The notes under the pieces were generated by a model that was given only the letters and a program-made list of their open reading frames with translations, had not been told where the DNA came from and made no database searches. Below are positions 1-7,328 of a stretch of DNA of 15,316 nt, piece by piece (position 1 is the first letter of the stretch; each line of letters begins with the position of its first letter). Source of the DNA: Candidatus Goldiibacteriota bacterium HGW-Goldbacteria-1 (lineage in GTDB: Bacteria > Oederibacteriota > PGYV01); the NCBI GenBank assembly GCA_002839855.1, contig PGYV01000018.1, positions 1 to 15,316 on the forward strand, read 5' to 3'. Position numbers and translations under genes: made by a program.

Positions 1-110
1 TAGAAGTGGAACTGATAATGCCGATAGCCATGGAACAGGAATTAAGGTTCGCCATCCGCGAAGGCGGAAGGACAGTAGGCTCCGGTGTTATAACGAAGAT
101 TCTGGAATAA
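1..110 (+). CDS. tuf: Elongation factor Tu, C-terminal end (partial, upstream copy)
   Basis: The first 110 bases encode the last 35 residues of EF-Tu, in frame from position 3 and ending in TAA at 108-110. The translation contains the typical domain III end, with [17 protein letters not shown] followed by [15 protein letters not shown]-Tu is the GTPase that delivers aminoacyl-tRNA to the ribosomal A site. The start lies outside the window. A second tuf begins at 15238, so this is the tufB-like copy ahead of the secE-nusG-rplK block. Only 12 nt separate its stop from rpmG, which suggests co-transcription. Identification is secure from the conserved terminus; nothing can be said about the GTPase domain here. 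Confidence 0.97.
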   Translation, partial: EVELIMPIAMEQELRFAIREGGRTVGSGVITKILE

Positions 111-122
111 CGGGCGGATAAC

Positions 123-272
123 ATGAGAGACATTATAACTTTAGCTTGCACTGAATGTAAAAGAAGGAACTACACCCAGACCAAGAACAAGAAGCTGCAT
201 ACGGAAAAACTTGAAGTGAATAAGTATTGTAAGTTCTGCAAAAAACATACTAATCACAAAGAGACCAAGTAA
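123..272 (+). CDS. rpmG: 50S ribosomal protein L33 (zinc-ribbon type)
   Basis: A 49-residue protein too short for many ORF filters. It begins [17 protein letters not shown] and ends [11 protein letters not shown]33 is a small basic protein of the large subunit near the E site. Two CxxC pairs (CTEC near residues 9-12 and CKFC near residues 36-39) form the zinc-binding ribbon, so this is the zinc-dependent (C+) paralogue form. Length matches the family (about 49-55 residues). The ATG at 123 lies only 12 nt after the tuf stop, with just a weak GGCGGA upstream as a ribosome site. It sits between tuf and tRNA-Trp, an order seen in several bacterial phyla, and is probably cotranscribed with both. 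Confidence 0.96.
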   Translation: MRDIITLACTECKRRNYTQTKNKKLHTEKLEVNKYCKFCKKHTNHKETK

Positions 273-279
273 AAAACGT

Positions 280-356
280 AGGCCAGTAGCTCCAATTGGT
301 AGAGCAGTGGTCTCCAAAACCACGTGCTGGGGGTTCGAATCCCTCCTGGCCTGCCA
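280..356 (+). tRNA. tRNA-Trp (anticodon CCA)
   Basis: A full cloverleaf can be folded by eye. The acceptor stem AGGCCAG (280-286) pairs with CTGGCCT (346-352), followed by discriminator G353 and an encoded CCA (354-356). The anticodon stem GTGGT/ACCAC (307-311/319-323) encloses the loop CTCCAAA, with anticodon CCA at 314-316. The T arm is GGGGG-TTCGAAT-CCCTC (329-345), with one G-U pair. A1-U72 and G73 match known tryptophanyl-tRNA identity features. It lies 7 nt after rpmG and 110 nt before secE, a position for tRNA-Trp shared by many bacteria, and is likely processed from the tuf-rpmG transcript. Confidence 0.97.
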
Positions 357-369
357 GAATACGGCGGAT

Positions 370-452
370 CCGGAGAAAGCAATAAGATATAGGCAAGAAA
401 GATTTGGATTGTAAGGCAAGGCGAAGGTTAAACTTCGTAATCCTCTTTCCGG
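370..452 (+). promoter_or_regulatory. Nested inverted repeats in the secE leader (candidate structured RNA)
   Basis: The gap between tRNA-Trp and secE contains a nested dyad. The inner stem is CGAAG (422-426) with CTTCG (433-437) around a 6-nt loop. Outside it, GGATT (406-410) pairs with AATCC (439-443). Outside that, CTTTC (445-449) can pair with GAAAG (397-401), or CTTTCCGG (445-452) with the bulged CCGGAGAAAG (370-379). The two outer options exclude each other. The structure ends just before the secE Shine-Dalgarno sequence at about 455-460. There is no U-tract, so it is not an intrinsic terminator. Role unknown: leader control, RNase processing, or 3' maturation of the tRNA are possible. 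Confidence 0.45.
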
Positions 453-466
453 CTTAAGGAGAAAAA

Positions 467-649
467 ATGAAAAGGTTTATTGAATTTTTAAAAGTGGCCT
501 GGCTTGAATTGAAAAAGGTAACATGGCCCGGAAGAAAACAGATAATAGCATCCACAATTGTTGTTATTGTGGTGGGTTTTTTTCTCATGTTATATATTGG
601 AATACTTGATTTTGCGCTTGCAAAAGCGGTCAAGTTTATATTCAGGTAA
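467..649 (+). CDS. secE: Preprotein translocase subunit SecE
   Basis: A 60-residue single-spanning membrane protein of the SecYEG channel, where SecE clamps the two halves of SecY. The N-terminal amphipathic helix carries the family motif around ELKKVTWPGRKQ (residues 15-26). A single hydrophobic segment follows at about residues 27-48. This is the short form found in most bacteria other than enterobacteria, which have two extra membrane spans. The start ATG follows AAGGAG at good spacing. The next gene, nusG, begins 15 nt after the stop; secE-nusG is one of the most conserved bacterial gene pairs. Confidence 0.97.
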   Translation: MKRFIEFLKVAWLELKKVTWPGRKQIIASTIVVIVVGFFLMLYIGILDFALAKAVKFIFR

Positions 650-664
650 AAGGCGGGATAATAG

Positions 665-1216
665 ATGGCTTCCAGATGGTATTTTATAAGCACTTACGCG
701 GGTCAGGAAAATAACGTAAAAGAAAACATGCTGCAGAGAATACAGACATACAGCCTTGAAAATAAGATTACTAATGTATTAATACCTTCCGAGAATGTTA
801 CGGAAATAAAGAAAAAGAAGAAAGTGGTTAAGAACAGAAAGTTTTTCCCGGGATATATAATGATAGAAATGGATGTAGAAGTGGACAGCGAAGAAGGCAA
901 GGAAATACTTTACATAGTAAGAAATACACCCAAGGTAACCGGGTTTGTAGGCACTAAATCAAGGCCTATACCGCTTTCTGACAGCGAAGTAACGGACATC
1001 ATGGATCTTATGGAAGACAGAAAGAAAAAGCCAAGGATGGCTTCATATTTTGAAATTGGCGAACACATAAAGATAACAGACGGGCCGTTCCTTAATTTTA
1101 ACGGAATAGTGGAAGAAGTAAACCCGGAAAAAGGAAAGATGAAAGTCATAGTTACAATATTTGGAAGGCCAACCCCGGTAGAACTTGAATTCAGCCAGGT
1201 TGAAAAGATAGTATAA
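665..1216 (+). CDS. nusG: Transcription termination/antitermination factor NusG
   Basis: A 183-residue protein with the two standard domains. The NGN domain (about residues 4-115) starts [15 protein letters not shown] and includes the [10 protein letters not shown] strand and the VTGFVGT segment; it contacts the clamp of RNA polymerase. The KOW domain (about residues 128-160, from [13 protein letters not shown] through NGIVEEV) binds S10/NusE or Rho. Length is typical. NusG promotes processive elongation, couples transcription to translation and assists Rho. The residues between the domains are Lys/Arg-rich (EDRKKKPRM), as in most NusG linkers. The Shine-Dalgarno match upstream (AAGGCGGG) is imperfect. 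No insertion is visible. Confidence 0.98.
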   Translation: MASRWYFISTYAGQENNVKENMLQRIQTYSLENKITNVLIPSENVTEIKKKKKVVKNRKFFPGYIMIEMDVEVDSEEGKEILYIVRNTPKVTGFVGTKSRPIPLSDSEVTDIMDLMEDRKKKPRMASYFEIGEHIKITDGPFLNFNGIVEEVNPEKGKMKVIVTIFGRPTPVELEFSQVEKIV

Positions 1217-1220
1217 ACTC

Positions 1221-1231
1221 AAGGAAGGTGG
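1221..1231 (+). promoter_or_regulatory. Ribosome binding site that sets the rplK start
   Basis: AAGGAAGGTGG lies 7 nt before the ATG at 1239 and only 1 nt before an in-frame TTG at 1233. The spacing therefore favours the ATG, giving a protein starting MAPKGKGKK. Confidence 0.75.
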
Positions 1232-1238
1232 ATTGAAG

Positions 1239-1676
1239 ATGGCTCCAAAAGGAAAAGGCAAGAAGTTAATGACTCAGATAAAGCTGCAGATTACTGCGGG
1301 AAAAGCCAATCCGGCTCCTCCGGTAGGGCCTGCGCTTGGTCAGCATGGCGTTAATATTATGGAATTCTGCAAACAGTTTAACGACAGGACAAAAGAAAGG
1401 GGAGACCTTGTTCTTCCTGTTGTAATAGATGTGTTTGAAGACAGGTCGTTTACATTTATCCTTAAGACGCCGCCTGTTCCGGTACTGTTAAAGAAAGCTG
1501 CAAATGTAATTAAAGGTTCGGGACAGCCAAACAAAATTAAAGTGGCAAAGGTAACAAAGGAGCAGGTTAAAGAAATAGCAATAACAAAAATGCCTGACCT
1601 TAACTGTACAAAAGTTGAATCTGCAATAAGAATGGTTGAAGGCACAGCTAAAAACATGGGAATAGAAGTAGAATAA
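1239..1676 (+). CDS. rplK: 50S ribosomal protein L11
   Basis: A 145-residue L11 with the N-terminal domain motif [20 protein letters not shown] (about residues 18-37) and the C-terminal rRNA-binding domain from about residue 75 to the end. L11 sits at the base of the L7/L12 stalk in the GTPase-associated centre, binds the 1070 region of 23S rRNA, and is needed for the RelA stringent response. The proline-rich N-terminal segment, which is the thiostrepton site in the family, is intact. A TTG two codons upstream could add MK but is too close to the Shine-Dalgarno sequence. The N-terminus ([10 protein letters not shown]) is a few residues longer and more basic than in E. coli. Start 1239 is chosen from spacing. 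Confidence 0.97.
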   Translation: MAPKGKGKKLMTQIKLQITAGKANPAPPVGPALGQHGVNIMEFCKQFNDRTKERGDLVLPVVIDVFEDRSFTFILKTPPVPVLLKKAANVIKGSGQPNKIKVAKVTKEQVKEIAITKMPDLNCTKVESAIRMVEGTAKNMGIEVE

Positions 1677-1706
1677 ATAACATATAAGGAATAAGGAGCA
1701 ATAACA

Positions 1707-2393
1707 ATGGGCAGCAAAAGGCATGATGCAGCAGTAAAGCTTCTTGAAAAAAGCAAAGTTTATGAAGTTGAAGAAGCTGTAAAATTATTAAAACAGACGG
1801 CAAATGTTAAATTTGACGAGAGCATTGACATAGCGGTAAACCTTGCCAAGAAACCGGTTCAGGCAGAGCAGCAGATAAGAAGCACCATAGTGCTTCCCAA
1901 TGGCAGCGGCAAAAAGGTTAAAGTCATTGTTTTTGTAAAAGGAGACAAACAGAAAGAAGCGCTTGCGGCGGGAGCCGACGAAGTAGGGGCGGAAGAGCTT
2001 ATTGAAAAGATAAAAGGCGGATGGCTTGGTTTTGACATAGCAATTGCCACTCCGGAAATGATGAAAGAAGTCGGCAAGCTGGGTAAGATTCTTGGAACAA
2101 AGGGCCTTATGCCTAATCCTAAATCCGGAACCGTTACGCTTGAAGTGGGAAAAGCTGTAAAAGAATTCAAAGGCGGAAAGGTTGAATACAGAAATAATAA
2201 AGAAGGCGTAGTGCATGTGCTTGCAGGCAAGGCTTCGTTCGCGGAAAACGCGATTGCAGAAAATATAACTGCGTTTCTTAAAGTGTTTCTGAAACTTCCG
2301 GCCCTGGCAACTAAAGGACAGTATGTTAAAAGCATTTACGTGTCCACGACAATGGGTGTCGGAGTTCCCGTAAACTTTAAGAAATTCATATAA
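1707..2393 (+). CDS. rplA: 50S ribosomal protein L1
   Basis: A 228-residue protein matching L1 along its whole length. The recognisable central segment runs from [16 protein letters not shown] to [12 protein letters not shown] (about residues 116-152), and the C-terminal rRNA-binding part includes [10 protein letters not shown]-like residues (here [12 protein letters not shown]). L1 forms the mobile L1 stalk and helps release deacylated tRNA from the E site. In E. coli it also represses its own operon by binding the rplK leader. No comparable leader exists here, since nusG and rplK are about 20 nt apart. A good AAGGAG lies 8 nt before the ATG. rplJ follows after 12 nt. Confidence 0.98.
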   Translation: MGSKRHDAAVKLLEKSKVYEVEEAVKLLKQTANVKFDESIDIAVNLAKKPVQAEQQIRSTIVLPNGSGKKVKVIVFVKGDKQKEALAAGADEVGAEELIEKIKGGWLGFDIAIATPEMMKEVGKLGKILGTKGLMPNPKSGTVTLEVGKAVKEFKGGKVEYRNNKEGVVHVLAGKASFAENAIAENITAFLKVFLKLPALATKGQYVKSIYVSTTMGVGVPVNFKKFI

Positions 2394-2405
2394 AGAGGTG
2401 CTTTA

Positions 2406-2933
2406 ATGGCTAAAGAACAAAACAAATCTAAAAAACAGATTTTTGTTGATGAAGCGGTTTCAAAGATAAGGGAATCAGCGGGTTTTATCATCACTGATTA
2501 CCAGGGTCTTACCGTTGAACAGGTTAATAAGTTAAGGCGCGAGCTGGAAAAAGTGGGAGCTATTTATAAGGTCACAAAGAACACTGTATCCAAGCGTGCT
2601 CTTGATGCAATGAACATTAACGGCGACGTTAAGAAAATGTTCAAAGGCGTAACCGGAGTGGTATTCAGCAATGATTACGTTTCAGCGGCAAAAGTGCTGG
2701 CGAATTTCGCAAAAGAAAATGAAAAGCTTCAGATTAAGGGCGGCTTCATTGAAAAGAAGCATTATTCAATGGACGAGATTAAAGAAATAAGCAAGCTTGC
2801 AAGCAAGGAAGAACTTATTGCAAAGCTTGTTTACACACTGAATCAGCCGATAGTAAAGTTTGTGACCCAGCTTTCAAAACCCGTAAAAGATGTGGTATAT
2901 GCGATAAACGCCGTAAAAGACAAAAAAGGCTAA
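2406..2933 (+). CDS. rplJ: 50S ribosomal protein L10
   Basis: A 175-residue L10, the protein that anchors L7/L12 dimers to the 23S rRNA. Visible family features are SAGFIITDYQGLTVEQVNKLRREL (about residues 24-47, written here in two halves: FIITDYQGLT and VEQVNKLRREL), the VTKNTVSKRAL segment, and a C-terminal helix (about residues 132-170) that carries L7/L12-binding repeats in the family. Length is normal. The start ATG follows AGAGGTG. The gap to rplA is only 12 nt, which leaves no room for a standard L10 autoregulatory leader; such an element would have to overlap the end of rplA or be absent. The gap to rplL is 30 nt. Confidence 0.97.
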   Translation: MAKEQNKSKKQIFVDEAVSKIRESAGFIITDYQGLTVEQVNKLRRELEKVGAIYKVTKNTVSKRALDAMNINGDVKKMFKGVTGVVFSNDYVSAAKVLANFAKENEKLQIKGGFIEKKHYSMDEIKEISKLASKEELIAKLVYTLNQPIVKFVTQLSKPVKDVVYAINAVKDKKG

Positions 2934-2963
2934 TTTTTAAAAATATCAAGGAGGTGTCATACA

Positions 2964-3338
2964 ATGGCAATGTCGAAAGAGGATTTTATTAAGGAAGTCG
3001 AATCCATGACGGTTATGGAGCTCAATGAGCTTGTAAAGGCTCTTGAGGAAAAGTTCGGTGTTTCAGCATCAGCACCTATGATGATGGCAGCAGCACCGGC
3101 AGCCGGAGCGGCAGCAACAGAAGAAAAAACATCATTTGATGTTGTTCTTACCAACGCTGGCGGAAACAAGATTCCGGTAATCAAGGTTATCAGGGAAATC
3201 ACCAACCTCGGACTTAAAGAGGCGAAGGATATAGCCGATAACACGCCGAAACCGGTAAAAACCGGAGTTGCAAAGGACGAAGCAGACAAGATCAAAAAAC
3301 AGCTTGAAGAAGCCGGAGCGACTGTAGAATTAAAGTAA
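2964..3338 (+). CDS. rplL: 50S ribosomal protein L7/L12
   Basis: A 124-residue acidic stalk protein. The N-terminal dimerisation domain is about residues 3-35 ([20 protein letters not shown]). The flexible hinge is rich in Ala, Pro and Met (about residues 38-53, with [13 protein letters not shown]). The C-terminal domain (about 57-124) has the factor-binding helix face in [11 protein letters not shown] and [10 protein letters not shown]. It recruits EF-G, EF-Tu and other translational GTPases, two of which are encoded in this window. It has the best Shine-Dalgarno sequence of the window, AAGGAGGTG (2948-2956), consistent with L7/L12 being the multi-copy ribosomal protein. An in-frame ATG two codons later is possible but less well spaced. 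Confidence 0.98.
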   Translation: MAMSKEDFIKEVESMTVMELNELVKALEEKFGVSASAPMMMAAAPAAGAAATEEKTSFDVVLTNAGGNKIPVIKVIREITNLGLKEAKDIADNTPKPVKTGVAKDEADKIKKQLEEAGATVELK

Positions 3339-3341
3339 GTC

Positions 3342-3385
3342 TATGTCATATTGGGCGCCCCCTGTAAAAGGGGGCGCCGGACATA
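3342..3385 (+). promoter_or_regulatory. Strong stem-loop after rplL (candidate attenuator or RNase III site)
   Basis: GGCGCCCCC (3354-3362) and GGGGGCGCC (3370-3378) form a perfect 9-bp GC stem with a 7-nt loop. It is extended by TATGTC (3342-3347) with GACATA (3380-3385) across an asymmetric internal loop. It begins 3 nt after the rplL stop. No U-tract follows directly; a T7 run lies at 3401-3407. This is not a classic intrinsic terminator. The position matches the E. coli rplL-rpoB attenuator and RNase III region, so a role in setting the ratio of rplL to rpoB output or in mRNA processing is inferred. Confidence 0.7.
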
Positions 3386-3423
3386 TACGTTCTTTAAAGA
3401 TTTTTTTCTAAGACGGATTAATT

Positions 3424-3451
3424 CCCGTGCTCGTATATTTACGGACACGGG
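3424..3451 (+). promoter_or_regulatory. Second stem-loop in the rplL-rpoB gap
   Basis: CCCGTG (3424-3429) pairs with CACGGG (3446-3451). Inside, after one C-A mismatch and one G-U pair, CGTA (3432-3435) pairs with TACG (3440-3443) around TATT. A run of five T begins 8 nt downstream at 3460. It resembles a weak, late-U-tract terminator or a processing hairpin. Confidence 0.55.
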
Positions 3452-3466
3452 TGATAGTATTTTTAG

Positions 3467-3479
3467 GGTTATAATAACC
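3467..3479 (+). promoter_or_regulatory. Palindrome containing a perfect -10 hexamer upstream of rpoB
   Basis: GGTTAT-A-ATAACC is a 13-bp odd palindrome that contains TATAAT at 3470-3475. No convincing -35 hexamer lies 16-18 bp upstream (that segment is part of the preceding hairpin), and there is no TG extended -10. It could be a weak internal rpoB promoter, an operator-like dyad, or chance. Confidence 0.25.
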
Positions 3480-3487
3480 ATTCGGAA

Positions 3488-3510
3488 TGCGGCGAACCGT
3501 CCGCGCCGCA
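3488..3510 (+). promoter_or_regulatory. Third stem-loop, just upstream of the rpoB ribosome site
   Basis: TGCGGCG (3488-3494) pairs with CGCCGCA (3504-3510) around a 9-nt loop (AACCGTCCG). GCGG can alternatively pair with CCGC at 3501-3504. The hairpin ends 15 nt before the purine-rich ribosome site at 3525, so it could influence rpoB translation or 5' end stability. Confidence 0.5.
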
Positions 3511-3524
3511 ATCAAAATATATAT

Positions 3525-3533
3525 AGGAAGGGG
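3525..3533 (+). promoter_or_regulatory. Ribosome binding site that sets the rpoB start
   Basis: AGGAAGGGG lies 4 nt before the ATG at 3538. An in-frame ATG at 3487 falls inside the third stem-loop and would add 17 residues unlike any RpoB N-terminus, so the downstream start is chosen. Confidence 0.75.
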
Positions 3534-3537
3534 ATCT

Positions 3538-6500
3538 ATGGCAAGAATCAAACAGAAAACAAATATCGAGGAGATTCTTGATATCCCTGATTTGATGGAT
3601 ATCCAGAAAAAGTCTTATAAAGAATTCCTTATGTACGAAACCCCCGCTGATAAAAGAAAGAACCAGGGGCTTCAGGATGTATTCGGGAGTGTTTTCCCCA
3701 TCTCTGATTATAACGGCATTTATACCCTCCAGTTTGTGGGTTATGAATTTGGAAAACCCAAACACGAGGTTGAAGAGGCCATTGAAAGGGGAGAGAGTTT
3801 TTCATCACCTTTGAAGGGTATTTTCAGGCTTGCCATAAATGAAAAAAATGAAAAAACCGGACAGATGGACCTTAAAGAAGCGCCTGAACAGGCAGTCCAC
3901 CTTTGCGATATCCCATTAATGACAGACAGGGGTACATTTGTAATAAACGGCGCTGAAAGGGTCATCGTCAGCCAGCTTCACCGTTCCCCGGGTGTAAGTT
4001 TTGAAGAAGAAGAAGAAAGCGAAGGCTTAATGGGCATTCCCATGTATATAGGAAGAATAGTTCCTTACAGGGGAACCTGGCTGGAATTTGAATATGATGC
4101 TAATGACATAACACACGCTAAACTTGACAGAAAGAAAAAGATATATGCCACCACACTTTTAAGGGCGCTTGGTTTTGGCAGGACAGAAGACATCCTTTCT
4201 ATCTTCTTTAAATCAGAAGAGACAGAATCGGACAGCCGCGACCTTACCAAAAAAATACTTTTCAAGGATGTAATTGACAAATCTACCGGCGAGATAATTG
4301 CCGAATCCGGCGCGTTAATTACAAAAGAAATGGCAAGCAAGATAAGGGATCTTAATATTAAAAAAGTGACCACTATTATTTGGGACGAAGATAACCCATA
4401 CATCAACATCATCAAGACGATAAAAAAAGACAGCATAAAATCAGAACAGGAAGCACAGGTGGAAATCTACAAGAAGATGAGGCCCGGCGAACCTGCCACA
4501 TTAACCGGGGCAAAAACACTTTTTAAAAATCTGTTTTTTGACCACAGGCGCTATAACCTTGGACAGGTAGGCAGATACAAGATAAACAAAACAGTAAGGG
4601 CAATTATTGACGCGGAAAAAGAACAGAAGAATTTCGACATTAAAGAGATTATGGAAAATGTAAGTTCCATTGTTGAAGGAAGAAAGAATAAGAACGGAAA
4701 AAAGATTGAAGCCATTCTTGATGATATTTCCACTGAAAAAGTGCTTACTGAATTTGACCTTGTATTTGCCATTGCGCAGTTTTATAAAGTCAATTCAGGC
4801 AGGATGGAAAAGAGCGATATTGACCATCTTGGAAACAGGCGCGTAAGGGCTGTCGGTGAACTTGTAGAAAATCAGTTCAGGGCAGGGCTTGTAAGAGTGG
4901 AGAAAATGATAAGGGAAAGAATGACTATCATTGACATGAAAAACGCCATACCGGCTAACCTTATTAATCCTAAACCGCTTGTAGCTGCAATTAAGGAATT
5001 CTTTGGAAGCTCGCAGCTTTCCCAGTTTATGGATCAGGTTAACCCGCTTGCTGAATTAACGCACAAAAGAAGGATATCCGCGCTTGGGCCGGGCGGTCTT
5101 AACAGGGAGCGCGCAGGCTTCGAAGTCCGCGACGTTCACTATACGCATTACGGAAGGCTTTGCCCTATTGAAACTCCTGAAGGCCAGAACATCGGCCTTA
5201 TCACTTCGCTTGCCACATATGCAAGTGTAAATGAATACGGGTTCATAGAAACGCCTTACAGAAGGGTAAAAAACGGCAAACTTACCGGGGAAATTGAATA
5301 CTTAACAGCTGACAGGGAAGATGATTTTAAAATAGGGCCTGCTGATGTTGTAACTGATGACAAAGGGCTTATTACACAGGATCTTGTACTGGTAAGAACA
5401 CAGGGTGATTTTCCTATGGTGCCTCCGCAGGAAGTGGATTACATTGATGTGTCTCCGAAACAGGTTGTGTCGGTTGCCGCTTCGCTGATACCTTTCCTTG
5501 AACACGATGACGCCAACAGGGCGCTTATGGGTTCTAACATGCAACGTCAGGCTGTCCCTCTTTTAGTCACTGATGCCCCTATAGTGGGCACCGGTATGGA
5601 ACACAAGGCTGCAGTGGATTCCGGCCGCGCTATAACCGCGATAAATTCGGGTGTGGTTGCGTATGTGGATGCGGAAGTAATAATTGTAGCCACAGACAGG
5701 GAAGGCAAGAACCTGCGCGAAAAACTTGATATTTATAAAATGAAAAAATTCAAGAGGACCAACCAGGACACTACGATAAATGAAAAGCCAAGGGTTAAAA
5801 AAGGCGACAAAATTAAGAAAGGCCAGGTAATAGCAGACGGCCCTTCAATGGATAAAGGCGAAATGGCGCTTGGTAAAAACGTGGTAATAGCGTTCATGCC
5901 ATGGAATGGATACAATTATGAAGATGCTATCGTTCTGTCAGAAAATCTGCTTAAGAAAGACACTTTCACGTCGGTTCATATTGAAGAATATGAAGTGGAA
6001 GCAAGGGACACAAAACTTGGGCCGGAAGAAATTACCCGCGACATACCCAATGTAAGCGAAGAAACGCTTAAGAATCTTGATGAAGAAGGAATCGTAAGGA
6101 CAGGCGCCAAGGTAAAACCCGGCGACATTCTTGTGGGAAAAGTAACACCCATATCGGGAAGCAACCTGACACCTGAAGAGAAACTTTTAAAGGCAATCTT
6201 CGGTTCAAAAGCTGATAACGTGAAAGATACTTCTTTAAGGGTTCCGCCGGGCATTGAAGGCATAATCACTGATATTAAGGTATTTGCCAGAAAAGAGCGC
6301 GGAAAAAAGAAAGGCAAAGAAGAAGAAAATATTTCAAAAGTAAAGAAAGAAAAAGATAAAACAATTGCAGAACTTGAAAAGCAGCTTAAAGACAATGTTA
6401 AGGAAATTGAAGGTAATAAAGATTACAACAAAGATGAAAAGGCAAAGCTTATAGAATTTGAAGAAATTTACTGCGATTACATGAGGAATAAGCTGGAAGA

Positions 6501-7299
6501 AGAGTTCAGGCTGTTAAAGAACAACAAAGGCGATGATCTTCCGCCCGGCGTAATAAAGATTGTAAAAGTGTTAATCGCAAAGAAAAGAAAGATATCCGTA
6601 GGCGACAAGATTTCCGGGCGCCACGGAAATAAAGGTGTTATTTCAAGGATATTGCCTGTTGAAGATATGCCGTACCTTGCTGACGGCACACCCGTGGATG
6701 TTGTTTTAAATCCGCTTGGTGTTCCTTCGCGTATGAACGTAGGGCAGCTGCTTGAAACACAGCTTGGATGGGCAGGCAAAAAAGAAGGCGTTAAATTCCA
6801 GACACCGGTATTCAACGGAATGCAGGAAGCGGAAGTAAAGGAATGGATGAAAAAAGTTGGAATGGCGGACAGCGGCAAAAGCACGCTTTATGACGGAAAA
6901 ACAGGAAAGTCATTCGCGCAGGCAGTAACCGTGGGCGTCATGTACATGATGAAACTTGTCCATATGGTTGACGACAAGATACACGCCCGTTCAATTGGGC
7001 CATACTCGCTTATTACACAGCAGCCTCTTGGCGGTAAGGCGCAGTTTGGCGGACAGAGATTCGGAGAAATGGAAGTCTGGGCTCTGGAAGCTTACGGTGC
7101 GGCTTACACACTTCAGGAAATGCTTACTGTAAAATCTGACGATGTTGAAGGCAGAAAAAGGCTGTATGAAGCGATAGTAAGAGGCAAGAACATACCGGAA
7201 CCGGGAATACCCGAATCCTTTAACGTTCTTGTAAAAGAACTTCAGGGCCTTGCCTTAAACGTGGAACTGGTCAGCAGGAAGTCAGCCAAGAAGCAGTAA
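3538..7299 (+). CDS. rpoB: DNA-directed RNA polymerase subunit beta
   Basis: A 1253-residue beta subunit, starting MARIKQKTNIEEILDIPDL. The rifampicin pocket (about residues 490-517) reads QLSQFMDQVNPLAEL then THKRRISALGPGG. Residues equivalent to E. coli Q513, D516, H526, R529 and S531 are the sensitive forms (Q496, D499, H509, R512, S514). E. coli N518 is Val here. Next come CPIETPEGQNIGLI, the GDKISGRHGNKG active-site segment (1022-1033), and the C-terminal part with EMEVWALEAYGAAYTLQEML that packs with beta'. Between about residues 918 and 998 is a Lys/Glu-rich helical insertion, where E. coli has the larger beta-i9 insert. rpoC follows after 29 nt. No frameshift is visible. Confidence 0.98.
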   Translation: MARIKQKTNIEEILDIPDLMDIQKKSYKEFLMYETPADKRKNQGLQDVFGSVFPISDYNGIYTLQFVGYEFGKPKHEVEEAIERGESFSSPLKGIFRLAINEKNEKTGQMDLKEAPEQAVHLCDIPLMTDRGTFVINGAERVIVSQLHRSPGVSFEEEEESEGLMGIPMYIGRIVPYRGTWLEFEYDANDITHAKLDRKKKIYATTLLRALGFGRTEDILSIFFKSEETESDSRDLTKKILFKDVIDKSTGEIIAESGALITKEMASKIRDLNIKKVTTIIWDEDNPYINIIKTIKKDSIKSEQEAQVEIYKKMRPGEPATLTGAKTLFKNLFFDHRRYNLGQVGRYKINKTVRAIIDAEKEQKNFDIKEIMENVSSIVEGRKNKNGKKIEAILDDISTEKVLTEFDLVFAIAQFYKVNSGRMEKSDIDHLGNRRVRAVGELVENQFRAGLVRVEKMIRERMTIIDMKNAIPANLINPKPLVAAIKEFFGSSQLSQFMDQVNPLAELTHKRRISALGPGGLNRERAGFEVRDVHYTHYGRLCPIETPEGQNIGLITSLATYASVNEYGFIETPYRRVKNGKLTGEIEYLTADREDDFKIGPADVVTDDKGLITQDLVLVRTQGDFPMVPPQEVDYIDVSPKQVVSVAASLIPFLEHDDANRALMGSNMQRQAVPLLVTDAPIVGTGMEHKAAVDSGRAITAINSGVVAYVDAEVIIVATDREGKNLREKLDIYKMKKFKRTNQDTTINEKPRVKKGDKIKKGQVIADGPSMDKGEMALGKNVVIAFMPWNGYNYEDAIVLSENLLKKDTFTSVHIEEYEVEARDTKLGPEEITRDIPNVSEETLKNLDEEGIVRTGAKVKPGDILVGKVTPISGSNLTPEEKLLKAIFGSKADNVKDTSLRVPPGIEGIITDIKVFARKERGKKKGKEEENISKVKKEKDKTIAELEKQLKDNVKEIEGNKDYNKDEKAKLIEFEEIYCDYMRNKLEEEFRLLKNNKGDDLPPGVIKIVKVLIAKKRKISVGDKISGRHGNKGVISRILPVEDMPYLADGTPVDVVLNPLGVPSRMNVGQLLETQLGWAGKKEGVKFQTPVFNGMQEAEVKEWMKKVGMADSGKSTLYDGKTGKSFAQAVTVGVMYMMKLVHMVDDKIHARSIGPYSLITQQPLGGKAQFGGQRFGEMEVWALEAYGAAYTLQEMLTVKSDDVEGRKRLYEAIVRGKNIPEPGIPESFNVLVKELQGLALNVELVSRKSAKKQ

Positions 7300-7328
7300 G
7301 ATAAATTCATAATAAGGAGAGCTTGTAA

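Noticed and set aside
383-390. TAAGAT as a -10 box for a secE promoter
   Set aside because: No acceptable -35 lies 16-18 bp upstream; the region is mostly the end of the tRNA gene.
3487-3537. Seventeen-residue upstream extension of RpoB from ATG 3487
   Set aside because: The ATG lies in a stem-loop without a ribosome site, and the extension is unlike RpoB; AGGAAGGGG serves ATG 3538.
3351-3581. A 76-codon + strand frame in the rplL-rpoB gap
   Set aside because: It translates the stem-loops and overlaps the rpoB start in another frame; no ribosome site and no protein-like features.
5017-5091. Possible natural rifampicin resistance, since E. coli N518 is Val in this RpoB
   Set aside because: The main contact residues (Q513, D516, H526, R529, S531 equivalents) are the sensitive forms, and position 518 varies among bacteria.
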